Below, in pieces: positions 19,801-31,693 of a DNA stretch of 64,000 nt. Source of the DNA: Bimastos eiseni (lineage: Eukaryota > Annelida > Clitellata > Crassiclitellata > Lumbricidae); contig OY365812.1 of assembly GCA_959347315.1 (NCBI GenBank), positions 1,563,185-1,627,184 of the forward strand. The letters are read 5' to 3'. Position numbers and translations under genes: made by a program. How positions within the stretch are numbered: position 1 is the first letter of the stretch; the number at the start of each line of letters is the position of its first letter. The notes under the pieces were generated by a model, which was not told the DNA's origin, did not search any database, and was given only the letters and a program-made list of their open reading frames with translations.

Positions 19801-22800
19801 CTTTATTAAAAAGTACCACTCACAAATAGCGGCACAAAAAGCCTCTTGATCTGCAATCCAATGAATTTTGTACAGCAATAATAAAAGAAATTATGTTATT
19901 ACAATTTTATTAGTGAATCAATTTCTAAACAATGTTGAAATCCCTCTTACTTTTTTCAGAGCATAAAAGTAATAATAAGATGATTTATATAACACCCTAG
20001 TTTACCCTGAAAAGGCTGATTCACATGAGATTAAAATATCAAAGATGGTTATGAAATAGTTTAAAAAGAATGATCTTGACTTAAATTTGAATGTTTCTGG
20101 ATATGACCTCCATGAGATACATTTGGTTGTTCCACTTACGGCAAGCCAGTTGGACTTGGCTCCCATGAGCCAAAGCTTCTCAGCACGTGGGCAGTGAGCC
20201 ACGGCCTTCTTGAGCAGTCCTTCCAGTGATTCTCTAGTTGGAAAATTAAAAAAAACTCATCACTTTAATAAAAAATCAAAAGTCATTTTCCCCAGTACAC
20301 AAAGTCGAAAAACAAAACTCATGAACCGACTCACAGCCCAATTAAAAAAAGTCCTTTTCCCAAGTGCTATTCTCATGAACCTCGTGAAGACGAAAATCGA
20401 ACTTAGTAAATTTCTGCAGATGAAAATCCAACCTAACACGATTTTCTGAAGATAAAAACCGAACATAAATTTTTTCTGAACATGAAAATAGAACGTAATA
20501 AATTTTCTGACGATGAAAATTAACTTGATAAATTTTCTGACGATGAAAATTAACTTGATAAATTTTCTGAAGATGAAAATCGAACATAATAAGTTTGTGA
20601 AGAGGAAAATCTAGTCTGATGAACTTTGTGAGGCTGAGAAGCGACCAAGCAAAGAGCAAGTGAGAACCGATTCACATCAAAGGCTATACCTTGTTCCGTG
20701 ATCTTTCTCAAAGCTGGCTGCACTGTACCAGATGCTCTTCTTGCTCGGAAAGACGGCAATGGCCTCAGTGTAGATTGCACGAGCACACTCAATGGCTCCA
20801 TGAGCAGCAGACTACACGTGAGGTACATAGCATGTCAATATCTAGGTATTTGTGAACAGGTTAAGCTGAACAGGTAAATTCTGTGATAGAGGCAATCAAA
20901 GTACAGGTAAGTATAGGTAATACATACCTAAACATGTGACTGAGGCATTCAATGACAGGTCCTCTGTATGGGTACATTAAGGAAATTAATTATAGGTAAT
21001 CAAAAAGGTAAATCAGCAAATCAAAACTGGTTAATTGAGCCATTAAGTTAACTTTAAGCTATAGGCAATTTGTAAAGGTAATGTAACCTATAACATAGGT
21101 ACATTCAGGCCCTCAATTTCCAGGTAATCTGCATAGGTAAATCAAGGGAGGTGATTTTTTAGTAAATATATGTACAGAGAAATTCAGGTAATTAATAACA
21201 TGCAATTTATACAGGTAAATTATGTAGTTAATTACAGGTACTATATCTAGGTAAATCTAGGCAGTTTGTTGTGATCATTTGCATAGGCGATTCACAGTAG
21301 TTGAGTAGAGGTAATAATCTATACAGGTGAATGTGAGCACTTAGATACAGGTATCAGGACAGGTGAATGTAGCTACTTACTGTCTCAGCATCATCCATCC
21401 AGGTGCGCTTCTTATCTTCTTCATCAACACCAACACCAATCACGTGATGTCTGAAACACATAAATGGAAAATTCTATCAAAAACTTCTCTCTAATAACTA
21501 AGCAACATCAATATATCATTTCTATGACTTATGTAGTGCAGGTGTTGGCAGAAAAATAATCCTCTACACGAGTGCAAGATATAGCAGTGGTCAAATTGAT
21601 CATCCAGAGGTGAAAAATCTCCATACGTTGTGTATAAATCAGAATACTCTGGTTAATCTATTACCGATACTCATGAACTATTCACCATTCAGATAAAGCA
21701 TAGTGTGTGTAAATTACAATACACATGTTACGATCGATCATTACGATCATTGTAATAAACAACACAATTAGGTTTTTTTTCAATCAATCAATCCATTTTT
21801 CTTGTAGCACAATAAATACCTTAGGTGATGGTGCAATCCATTAGGTAGCTGACCTATTAATTCAAATAGCGAATTTAAAATCTGAGGTGCAGGATCATAG
21901 CTTCGGTTGAATTTAACCACTGTGCCATCTATTCATCTGCGCAATTTATATACCACCAGTTCAAGATAACTATTCAGTGGTGTCCAGATTGGTGGTGTTC
22001 CTATTGTCACGATTATGGTCACATACTCAACAGGATGACTAGAGAGAAGCGAGGCCTACATAATCGCTTTGCAGGTGGTGATGCTGTCAGACTTCTCTGC
22101 GTCCTCCGCATCCTTCATCCACTGCTCTCGGTTTATCTCAACTCCGTTTGCGTGGAGCGATGTCAGCGCTGAAATGACACACACACACACACATGTAATT
22201 GTGCTGTAAATTACAATAATCAATCATAACAAGTTATCTTCTTTCGCACGCAATATGTTACATCTGAATATGTTACATCTGAATATGTTACATCTGAATA
22301 TGTTACATCTGAATATGTCACATCTGAATATGTTACATCTGAATATGTTACATCTGAATATGTTACATCTGAATGGTGAATCTACAGAGGTGGAGCGGTG
22401 GCTGATTGGTAGAGCAGTCGGCCCGTAATGCTTAGTGTGCGTCCGAGGCGTCGATCACCGTGTAGGGACCTTGAGCAAGTTCTTTGCACACAATTGCTCT
22501 GCAGTACAACTGCCATCGAGGCATGGTCGAGCCCTCGTGTGCACTTCCGAAAGAAGGGCAATATTAAATTTCAGAATAAATAAAATAAAGATGATTCATA
22601 TTTGCAGACAAAACATTCAGAGATTCGTCACCTCAGGATGAACAATCATGTAAGCAAATGATAGCCAAACAGACTTAGAACTCATTGTCAACATTATTGC
22701 TATCATATTATAAGCATTCGTTATTACTTTGGTTCAAATTAAAGTTAAAAGATATACATGTATGAAAGTCACTATGAATATTAACAAAGGAAGAGAGGCC

Positions 22801-25800
22801 AAGATTGGTATAAGCTGTTTAGTTTTTCTTAGCTCTCCTAATGCAATGTAAACATGGATATCATGGCTGTAACTGTGTTACTTGTACTGCTTAATAAACA
22901 ATAAACATTTTAAGCAAATGCAAGGTCACTGAAATTACGACAGACCCAGATAGACAGCCAAGAAATCTACTCAGCAACATATTAGCCACACTGTAACAAG
23001 CGAGTGACAGTTTACGCAGTGAATTACATTGCAAAACAAACAATGCTGTAAGAAATGAATAACAATATTAGCAATGAGCCACACTGTAAACTGAATTACA
23101 TGGTGATGAACTATTGACACCGTAACAAACGACCTACACAGTAATGGCAACAAATATCGATAATTAGAGACTGACCTCTTTCAATGATCTTATCCACCAT
23201 GTGAATATTTCCATTCGCCTCCTCGAGTTTTGAGGCAGTAATCCAGATCTGGCGATCGGTTGGGATGTTATCACGAGCGCGATTCAGAACCTTTCGAGCA
23301 TTCTCGTAGGTCTCAAGACGCGCCAAGGCCAACCATAACTGCAATGAAGACAAAGCAAATGGCATTTCAATGATGCTGCAGTTATAGAGTATTTCATTCC
23401 TTCTACATTTCAACATTTAATTTATATTTATATTCTTTAATGGAGACACAATATTTTTACTCCACTTTGCGCCTTCAGTTCGTTGAACATTAGCAACAGT
23501 CATGATAAACCGTCTTCATCGCTTTCTCTCCTGACAATCATAACTCATGGCATAGTATCATTGACAACATATTTCCACCAGCATTTTCTCACTGACAATA
23601 TATATTTTCACTGATAAGATATTCTCACGTTTTCATCAATACACTCTCATTGATACCAACAGCAAATGTTCCTAGAAATGCAAAGCACCAGAACAACACA
23701 TTATCACTTGTGTCATAGTATCGTAATGTAAACTATTTCGTTGAAGCTATATATCTTAGTGTACTCATCCTACTTTGCTCATATCAAAGGTCAGAGGTCA
23801 CAGCGACTGACCTCAACATTCGTAGGACAACATTCCACGGCTCGACTCAACATGATCCTCGCATTTTCCTCGTCCTCCAACTCCACTGCGGCTTTCCACA
23901 GCGCAACAGAATTTGGAACGTTTTCCAGGGCTGGAAAAAAATGCAGTAAAAGTATTAAGGTACATCATAGTTGATGATAACATGGAGTATATTGAACATG
24001 CAACTTAACCATTTACATACAAGGAAGAACTAAAAGCAACTATGAAAACATAAACTCTTGTAGATAAAGACTTAAGGCAAATCATTATTGGATGGACGAG
24101 ATACACGAAAGAACCGGAATGAACCAGGAGGAATTAAGAGATGCGACTTCAAAAAGTAAGAATTGGAGAAGTTTTGCCGTTGCAATCGCTAGAGTTCCAA
24201 GAACTTTTAGCACAAGGTGACATCACTGATGTTAACCTGGAGTACCTTGAACATACAACTTCCCTTTAGCACAATTCAGAATCAAGGTTTTCCGGAGTGT
24301 TACCTTTGCGGAAGATTCTCTTCTTGTCTTTGAGGCTCGACTCGAGGGATGATGCCTTCATCCATATGCGCACAGAATGTGGAAGCTGGCGGACCGCCTG
24401 CGTCACCACCATCTTTCCCTCGTCGCCTGGCTACAGCAACATCATCAAACTCTGGTTAATCTAAAGTCTATGCATGTATCTTTGAACATAAGTATTCACA
24501 TAAGTAGGTATGTATCTATGTAAGTTTGTGTGCTATACATAATTATAATTGTGGCTCGACTTTTAAATTGTGTCACTTCAAGAATAAACTCATTAATGAT
24601 GCATCTGTCGCTTGCAGAACTCGGGAAGGGTGATTCCAGCTTCTAGGTCAGAGGTGTCAAAGAGCCGGCCCGCGGGCCATTTCCGGCCCACAGATGATAT
24701 ATTTCTGGCCCGCAGAACCTTGTCTAAAGACAACACAATTGAAAATAAAAACATAAAACCGTTAAATGACAAATTAGACATTTGTCATTTAACGGTTTTA
24801 TAAGTGTTCTGTGATTTTGTAATTGATAATGCATATCAGAGTAATGTTTTCAAAGCCTAATTCAACTGTGTGTATGGCCCCTCTCAGACCCAAACCCCAA
24901 TTTCCTCACGCGCCTTCATCACTCTGGTGCACCACTTGCTGAAAATATTGCTATAGGCCCAATACACACAAAAAGGTTTGACACCCTTGTTCTAGGTTAA
25001 CACATGAATGCACTTGCATATATGTATTGTATGTATCTTCGCACGATTGTATGTTTATATGAATTGATGCATATATGCATGTCTATATAAATGTATGTGC
25101 ATAGGTATGCATGTGTGTATGTATGTATGTATGTATGTATGTAATTATGCATGAATGTATTGGTGTAACTGTTGGTCTATATGCATGAGGCCCATTCGTT
25201 GTTTCCGTACCATGAGTCGTACAGCCTCCAGCCAGAGATCTTCGCTCTTAGGGCATTCCTCGCATCCCTGCATGATGAGGTTGCGAGCTGTCTGCAGTTT
25301 CCCTGTCACCTCCTCGAGGGTTGCGGAGGCGATCCAAGCCGGAGGATGCTTCGGATTGGTCTCTCTCACAGACTTCAGCAGCAGACGCGCCTTCTTGATA
25401 TCGCTGCACGACAACAACCATTCACAATTGCTTGAAAAAGTGAAATTCATTCGTAAATAGAAAGCTAAACCATGACAATCAAATCAATTCTTCATCATCA
25501 AACATTTAATATAAGAAAAATCACATAAACAAAATTAGAAGAAAACATTGATAAAGAAAAAGTGAAACTAATAAAATCAATCCCAAAGTGCCTTGAAATC
25601 AATTCCTCATCATTTGAGTGTCTCTGAATAGGGTTTATGTAAGAGGCGCTATATAAATCTAAAAGTACTATATGAAAAGTTAAAGTTGCAAAGAATTAAC
25701 ACAAACAAAATTAAGATAAGACAGCATTCACAGGTAGAAAGTGAAACTAGTCAAATCAATCCCAAAGTGCCCTGGCCTCCAACCAGAACAGGGACACTTG

Positions 25801-28800
25801 GAAATTGAAAGTATAACAAAAAAACATTTATAGAAATAGAAACTGCAACCATATCCATTCATATAAAAAAGTGAAGGTGGTTCCTAGGTATTTAGAAAAA
25901 TCAATGATATTACTCTACCTTATGTCGGCGCCACGAGAAGGGATCATAGACTGGAGGTCAGTGAGATAACCTTTGGGGTCAACGACCGTCTGACCCGACA
26001 CAGAATCGGACACCTGGGTCAGCTTGATGTCCATCAGAGTGCTTCGTGCCTGACCAATTTTCTTCATATCAATGTTTGCTACATATTTACGGAATAAAAT
26101 AAGAGAATTTAAAAGTGCAATATCAATGAAAATTTTGTTTCAAAGAAAACAGAGCAGAAGAAAAAAAACAGAGTATGAATGAAAATATGGTATCAGTGAA
26201 AATAAAATATGTATGAAAATGAGTTGTCAGTGAAAATAGAGAATGAATGAAATAAAATGAATGTGGAAAATAGAGCATGAACAAATAAAAATATCACAAA
26301 TGGAAACCAAACTGATGCCAAGGAAATACGGCATCTGCTTTGGAAAGAATGGCCACTTACTTGCAGGCGTGCTGAATCCCGGGGTCATGTCCCCAGGGAA
26401 TGGGGTTGTCAGGCCTCCAAATCTCTGTTCCCTCATATCCACAGATGTCGATGTGTCACCCAACTGAGAATTCTTACCCAACACCGAATCCGGAATGGGT
26501 GTAAACCTAACATGACCAATACGCATTGGTATAATCATCTGTCAACCATCATATTATCATCCAGTACGATCACCACAGTCATCCCTCAGTTATTACTTAT
26601 TCCTCTATTAATTAAACTTACAACAAGCTCAAGGTCACATCGAAATGTGAACCTTTGGCATGGATAGTCAGTTGCCAGGAGAAGGTTTCCAAATCCATGA
26701 AAGCCAAGAGGAAATGGTGAGTATTGGGCTGCTTTTTGAAGGAAGGAAATGAATTTGAGCTACAAAGAGAGAGTGGCAATCGATGCAATTTTTTTAGGAG
26801 CAGAGGCATGGAATGCACGAGAGCCCATAACTGTTCTGCATCGAGGCTCAACTTAAAGTCCTGTAAGCCTATATACTTGATGATCATAGGCAACGAGGAG
26901 CAATGTAAGGAGTTAGTAGAGCATGAATATAGGTAGGTGTACTGGTGATGAGGGCTTTGTAGGTCAAACAAGCCAACTTATATTTTATTCTGAGTTCAAC
27001 AGGAAGCCAGTGCAGCCGGTAGAGCGAGACTGAGGAGTATGTAGTGGCACATGAAGCACTAAATGAGCAAAGATGTTTTACCATTAGCATCATCATACAT
27101 TACCTTGCAACCGTAAAAAGCACCTGCAATAGTAACCCTCAAATAGTAAGTAGTTGCAATGGTCATCTAAAATAGCAGATGCAAACAAGAGTTACTGACA
27201 ATAGTAGGTTCTTCCAACAGTAACACAGCAAGTAGCTGCAATAGTAACCCACAGTATTTAGTAAGCACTTGCAACAGTAACTAACTTTTCAGCCCTTGGG
27301 TTTCGCTGTTTCTTGTTTCGGGCATCTCCCACTTCCGGTACGTTGGCCCAATCGTCGTACGACATCTCGGAAAGATCTCTCTAACGAAATCAAAACAAAA
27401 ATCATGAAACAATCACAACACATATATGAATTTATGTCTATGGTGATCGCAATTCCTATTGCAAACTCTCTCTTCACTATCTCACAACTCCAAGGACGTC
27501 TGATTTGTAACTGATATAATGATTATTTTGTGATTGTTATAGTAACCCAAAATATTGCACTTCTGAACTTGGAGAACACTTGTTTTGGAACAGCGCAGGA
27601 ATTATGACACTATCATTGATGATGATGGTGCAAATGTTGTAGTTGATAAAGTCTAAAAATATGACGATGACAACAACTATGGACAACAACTGCTCTACCT
27701 CCTTGGATATTCGCTATAATATTCACTCCCTCCGCACTACTGAGCGAGGCCTTCTCATTGTGCTATTTGCCTGCACAACCACTAAAAAAAATCATGCATT
27801 CTCAGAGGTTGGCCACTCGCTCTGGAACACGCTTTGCAGTTGTCAAGGGTCCACTCAGACTCCTTTTAACTGTTATTTTCAGCCGTGCAGGGGTCGCGAG
27901 CGCTATTGAGTAGTAGCCTTGGAAGGGCGCTATGTAGATCTTCGTAAAATGAATGAATTATTATAAATTTAAAATATGTTAAAAAAAATTTTTTCAAGAG
28001 ATGAGAAACTGACCCTGAGGTCCCAGAAGATCTGTTGAATCTTTGGTCGTTCCTGTCGATATTTCTCCAACTCCTCCTTCAGTCGTTTCTCCCTTCTATC
28101 CTTTCGTTTCTCATCCATCCGATCGTCAATGTTGTTGTAGATCTGGTCAGCCTCCGCATCGTCCTGGTCGTACGGATCTCGGGAACACAGGCTGCCTCCG
28201 TAACCGGCAAACTAAAACAAATGTTAGATAGAAGTAAGTAACAGAAGAATAACAAAGAACTCTGATTAAGACAAACAATGGCTTCGAGTTTCAATATTTC
28301 CGATTATCTTTTTTGAAAATCTGATTTTTTTACTTACAAAACGACAATTGACCCAACTAAATATATAAATACTGTTACTATTAGTCACAATTTCCTAGTG
28401 CAAACTAAGGAAAAAAATTCATAAAAGTTGTGCAAACTGACAGAATAAAATTCAGGAAAATTTGACTTTCGTTAAATATGCCAAACTCGGACCCGGCAAA
28501 ATCCGACTCGTAAAACTCTGCACTCAGACTTGGCAAGAATTTCAAACTCGACTCATCCCTATCAGATATACTTAACAGATGCAGAAGAATAATAAGCCTT
28601 GGTAGGCACAATGGCATATTAATCCCCAATTTCTTTTATTCTACTGAAAATGATTATTGTTACATTGTTATTTCAAAAAATTGGGGTCAGGGAGGTGATA
28701 CAGTAGCCCGCATTATATCCAATCTGCCTCCCCTGGCCTCTAATCCTAGCAACAACACTGATAATAACAATAATAATGATAACAATAATAATGATAACAA

Positions 28801-30941
28801 TAATAATGATAACAATAATAATGATAACAATAATAATGATAACAATAATAATGATAACAAAAATAATGATAACAATAATAATGATAACAATAATAATGAT
28901 AACAATAATAATGATAACAATAATAATGATAACAATAATAATGATAACAATAATAATGATAACAATAATAATGATAACAATAATAATGATAACAATAATA
29001 ATGATAACAATAATAATGATAACAATAATAATGATAACAATAATAATGATAACAATAATAATGATAACAATAATAATGATAACAATAATAATGATAACAA
29101 TAATAATGATAGCAATTGCTGGGAGTGACTCTGAGTAGAGATCTTGCCAGTTCAGAGTTTAACAATCTGGAGATCAAATCAAATAAAGATGTAAACCTCA
29201 TCATAATTAGCGTCGTTAAGATCCTCATCATCTTCTTCGTCATCGTTTTTTCTCTTCTTCACCGGCGGAGCGTGACGGTCTTCCCTAAAATCACGTCAAA
29301 ATCACATGACAGCAATACATCATAACAAGACAAAACTGTGATTAAAATAATTGGAAATAATGCCAAAAGCACACTCAATCCAAAACTGTTCTGGAACAGG
29401 TAAATTTTGATTGAAATCGCATGTAGACTTCAGAAAGTCAACTGCACACCCAGTGTGTGTGTGTGTGTGTGTGATAAGTTTATTTAACAACTCATCCATC
29501 TCCCTCCTCTGTCTCTTCTTCCTCCTCTGTCTCTTCTTCCTCCTCTGTCTCTTCTTCCTCCTCTGTCTCTTCTTCCTCCTCTGTCTCTTCTCTCCTCCTC
29601 ATCTTCTGCTTCCTCAACCCCCATATTGTTCTTTCGCCTCCAACTTCCCTAACCCACTCCTTCCTTCTCCAATAGATTCCAATTGGTAAGCTGGCAAAAG
29701 CCAGCAATGTCAGTTGCCAACTCGATAGTGACAGCAGCACAAGAGCTTTGTGACTAAACAGACATTGCTTTAAATCCAGACAAGAAGAAACTATTTTTTT
29801 TACTATAATGGTATGGGGAACTCTTAACAAGAGTCCAATGAGATAAAGACAAACAAGTGTCTAGGGGTGATGGTGATAAGATGATGGTGATAAAGACACA
29901 CAAGTGTCTAATGGTGATGGTGATAAAGATACACAAGTGCTTAATGGTGCGGCAATATGATAGTGATGAAACTGATCACACAAAGAGAAAGAAGACTCAC
30001 GGAATGTCATCAGCATCTCTGGCTGGACCGATATCGGATCGAGTGGTAAAACCAGTCGCACTGAAAGGTAAAACCATCAATAAAATGCATAAACCACGTC
30101 AGAAGAAGAGCCAGAATCAAACTTCTAAGTTACAAACCTGGTGTCATAGAAAAACTGTCTGTTCACATAGGCTGTTAAACTAAAATTCTTAAGTCTAAAA
30201 ACAGCCATGGTAACAATGAAAAATATATCTTGCAGACTCAACTTATCAAAAGAGGACCATGTAATGCATAGATTCCCCAACTGCTGTGAGAAAATGGCAT
30301 TTCCCTGTGTTTTGACCTAAATCTGACCATCTTACCCACCTCATTAAATCAGTTCCTGATTATTTTCTGATAGCGGTAACACAATAATGCATAGATTCAC
30401 CAACTGTTGTGGGATAAAGTGTGAAAATGGCTTTCCCCATGTTTTGACCCAAATCTGACCCACATACCCAGCCCATAAAATAAGTCTGTGACTATTTTCT
30501 GATATCCTAGGTGGATAACTGTTGATTGGTGCTTTTGTTTGAACAGTGTGCATAGAAATATGAAATTCCTTAAAGAGCTATATATGAATTCGGCCTTCCA
30601 TACCGAATATCCTATATCCGAATTCAATATCAACCCAACTTGGCGGAGGTTAAAAATACACCGCAAGCACACGAGATAATAAAATACGATTTTACCAACC
30701 ATATTTTACCCAAGGTAGTTTGTCGATATATGCGAAAAACCTTCCTTCAGCCTCATAAGTATTCTTTTCGTGCGTTGCGTGGCCGAAGTGTCGGCCGCAG
30801 AAGCATCACGCCATGAGTAAGCTCCATAAACCTGACGCTGGACACTTACCCTCTTCCTAGACCGGGAACGTATCCCAAAGGTGCCGGCAGTCCAATAAAC
30901 GTCTTCTTTTTCTTGTCGACTAACGACTGCACAGCGGACAT
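13861..30941 (-). CDS. PRPF6: Pre-mRNA-processing factor 6 (U4/U6.U5 tri-snRNP protein), complete, 22 coding exons
   Basis: PRPF6/Prp6 is a nuclear splicing factor that bridges U5 and U4/U6 snRNPs in the tri-snRNP. Coding exons in transcript order: 30941-30850, 30060-30001, 29284-29197, 28211-28014, 27380-27286, 26506-26361, 26078-25919, 25403-25211, 24430-24304, 23930-23812, 23338-23176, 22168-22060, 21450-21381, 20811-20690, 20233-20140, 19655-19491, 18819-18718, 17821-17747, 17274-17073, 16414-16276, 15273-15147, 14013-13861. They sum to 2799 nt with every phase matching: 932 aa plus stop, against about 941 aa in human from memory. The PRP1 N-terminal domain (residues ~10-180) has [41 protein letters not shown] and [16 protein letters not shown]. 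From ~270 on come HAT/TPR-like helical repeats, with [61 protein letters not shown] and [11 protein letters not shown]. The TAG stop is at 13863-13861. Candidate AATAAA signals (minus) lie at 13404-13399 and 13391-13386. Confidence 0.97.
14075..14215 (-). repeat. LINE-tail fragment with a 24-bp local duplication
   Basis: The string 'cagacaatgggaatttatat agcg' occurs twice in tandem, then 'cccgttcaatatctgcactc'. This is a minus-oriented LINE tail end duplicated by slippage. It is immediately upstream of PRPF6 exon 22. Confidence 0.6.
15890..16115 (+). mobile_element. LINE 3' tail fragment in PRPF6 intron
   Basis: It contains ggcctacatgccagaaacag, agacc...ccctccccaccttcaaaaaa, and the end gctactgaaggtgctatataaat. 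Layout and 3' motif match the family. Confidence 0.5.
16855..17022 (+). mobile_element. LINE 3' tail abutting PRPF6 exon 19
   Basis: It runs from tatggtatggaatgggcttc to gagcgctcctgagtagaaac, then gggtgctatataaatctttg and AATGAATGAAC. It ends about 50 bp from the exon 19 donor (17073), leaving little unique intron sequence there. Confidence 0.6.
18935..19120 (+). mobile_element. LINE 3' tail fragment in PRPF6 intron 16
   Basis: It includes ggttggttccacgtttgtgt and the terminal cttgaaggggtgctatataa. It is between exons 16 and 17 and decayed. Confidence 0.5.
20380..20625. repeat. Degenerate 30-33 bp tandem repeat
   Basis: The unit is roughly gatgaaaattaacttgataa attttctgac. Two adjacent copies near 20512-20571 are almost identical and the others are diverged. 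It lies in the PRPF6 intron between exons 14 and 15. Confidence 0.8.
20870..21365. repeat. Degenerate 'acaggtaa' repeats filling PRPF6 intron 13
   Basis: Some twenty loosely spaced copies of a (c/t)aggtaa-type motif occur with variable spacers. On the transcript strand they read TTACCTG, so they are not donor sites for PRPF6. This looks like an old minisatellite. Confidence 0.6.
22060..22168 (-). CDS. PRPF6: PRPF6 exon 12, weak donor beside an in-frame stop
   Basis: This exon encodes [20 protein letters not shown] and onward to TCKAI. The only phase-compatible donor is AT|GTAGGC. Reading through would meet TAG immediately (ATT ATG TAG), so retention of this intron would truncate the protein at about residue 517. 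The next exon (21450-21381) restores [20 protein letters not shown], matching the family. Confidence 0.88.
22256..22374. repeat. 15-bp tandem repeat, about 8 copies
   Basis: The unit acatctgaatatgtt is nearly perfect. It lies in the PRPF6 intron between exons 11 and 12, next to the SINE at 22385. Confidence 0.92.
22385..22600 (+). repeat. tRNA-derived SINE copy
   Basis: It reads gtggagcggtggctgattgg tagagcagtcggcccg, a tRNA A-box-like head. It then shares ggaccttgagcaagt and caattgctctgcagtacaac with the copy at 10329, about 80% alike by eye. A shorter relative is near 47430-47550. It is intronic in PRPF6. Confidence 0.65.
24649..24989. mobile_element. hAT-type MITE with perfect 8-bp target-site duplication
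   Basis: This 341-bp element is flanked by identical 8-mers ttctaggt at 24641-24648 and 24990-24997. Its ends CAGAGGTGTCAAA and TTTGACACCCTTG are inverted repeats. A GC-rich 'gccggcccgcgggcc' motif follows the left end. A strong internal hairpin lies near 24757-24802 (arms aaaccgttaaatgacaaat). It has no coding capacity. It sits in the PRPF6 intron between exons 8 and 9. Confidence 0.9.
26615..27070 (-). mobile_element. LINE 3' fragment in PRPF6 intron
   Basis: Minus-strand translation gives [20 protein letters not shown] and [16 protein letters not shown], the conserved post-RT segment of CR1/L2-type LINEs. The remainder is frameshifted. The 26620-26715 part also matches 15705-15790. Confidence 0.75.
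27690..27955 (+). mobile_element. LINE 3' tail fragment
   Basis: The degraded frame [20 protein letters not shown] and [10 protein letters not shown] matches the LINE C-terminal segment. The 3' end GGAAGGGCGCTATGTAGATC leads into AATGAATGAAT. It lies in the PRPF6 intron between exons 4 and 5. Confidence 0.65.
28757..29111. repeat. 15-bp minisatellite, about 24 copies
   Basis: The unit taataatgataacaa is nearly perfect throughout, with one variant near 28861. It is open in several frames because 15 is a multiple of 3. It lies in the PRPF6 intron between exons 3 and 4. Confidence 0.95.
29508..29592. repeat. 18-bp minisatellite, about 4.5 copies
   Basis: The unit ctcttcttcctcctctgt is repeated. 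It gives a spurious Glu-rich antisense frame. It lies in a PRPF6 intron. Confidence 0.9.
30850..30941 (-). CDS. PRPF6: PRPF6 first coding exon with start codon
   Basis: The ATG is at 30941-30939. The exon reads [17 protein letters not shown], then the family signature [14 protein letters not shown], and ends AGAGG|GTAAGT. The start is chosen because it precedes the conserved Lys stretch by only nine residues, as in other animals. The sequence upstream (to 31000) is a plausible short 5' UTR and then runs into a LINE fragment. Confidence 0.95.
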
Positions 30942-31129
30942 TTCTGCAACTTTGCTTAAACTGTAATTTTAATGGTCTAATGTTATCAAAAACGTAACGG
31001 AAGTACATTAAAGAACACAAAACAAAACAAATTTATTAACGCACACACATAGATATTCGAAAACAAAGGATCGTCTGAAAGGTAACAGATTTAATGAAGC
31101 AGCTCGATAACAAAGATCGTTGTAGACCA

Positions 31130-31285
31130 CCTGAAGATATAACTCTTTGCTGAATTCTGGTGAATTTGGAGCGAAACGCATAATCTTCAGTTTCATGTTG
31201 AAACATAGATGATGCCAAAGAGATGATACGGTACGAGATTCGCTGTTGGAGGGGAAGCCAGTGGAGCATATCCGGCATAGTAGAC
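31130..31285 (-). mobile_element. LINE fragment upstream of PRPF6
   Basis: Minus-strand translation MPDMLHWLPLQQRISYRIIS matches the same LINE post-RT motif (LHWLP..QRI.Y). It is about 190 bp upstream of the PRPF6 start codon and bounds the likely promoter. Confidence 0.65.
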
Positions 31286-31603
31286 CTATTGTATAATTGG
31301 CCTAATAATATTAGTCGATTGAATAAAAAAGGTAAATTTGCTAGTTTTTGTATATTTTGTCATTTTGCAAGAAAACAAAGAACAAAATAAACAACAAAAA
31401 ACCAACATGTTTGCAGCTCTGCCACCAACACGTACTGCACTAAAAACCCAATAAAGAAGCCTATAGTTAAGAACTCAATATCCATAGTTTAAGCACAAAA
31501 TCTGGAATACATCGATAGATGGATCCAGTATTTAAGGACAGCTCCTGACAACATTGGACAATATAAAATCAGTGTTACACGTTATAATGAAACTATAATA
31601 GCT

Positions 31604-31693
31604 GTAGTTTCAGTTTAGCGACACTGTGATAACGAAGATCATTAGCGACGACGTCCTCCTTTATCCAGGCTTTGGACTGGCACTGCCAGAGTG
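31604..31693 (+). repeat. R1 dispersed short repeat, reference copy
   Basis: About 90 bp: 'cagtttagcgacactgtgat' ... 'gacgtcctcctttatccagg' ... 'tttggactggcactgccaga'. Other copies (approximate): 32392-32480, 35061-35150, 35721-35797, 39900-39988, 42130-42200, 55990-56080 and 60765-60865 on plus; 39165-39235 and probably 41810-41860 on minus. No coding potential is seen. The family is unnamed to me. Confidence 0.75.

Noticed and set aside
22256..22374. Possible CRISPR-like array
   Set aside because: The 15-bp units are contiguous with no spacers, so this is an ordinary tandem repeat in a eukaryotic intron.
22385..22460. Possible tRNA gene
   Set aside because: Only an A-box-like head is visible. 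No complete cloverleaf or B box is present, and the same sequence recurs as a dispersed SINE.
28687..29243. Long Leu/Ser, Tyr/Cys/His and Ile/Met/Thr frames
   Set aside because: They are readings of a perfect 15-bp minisatellite inside a PRPF6 intron.
29492..29830. Minus-strand Glu/Thr-rich frame
   Set aside because: It comes from an 18-bp pyrimidine repeat and ends in SINE/LINE-like DNA; no exon support.
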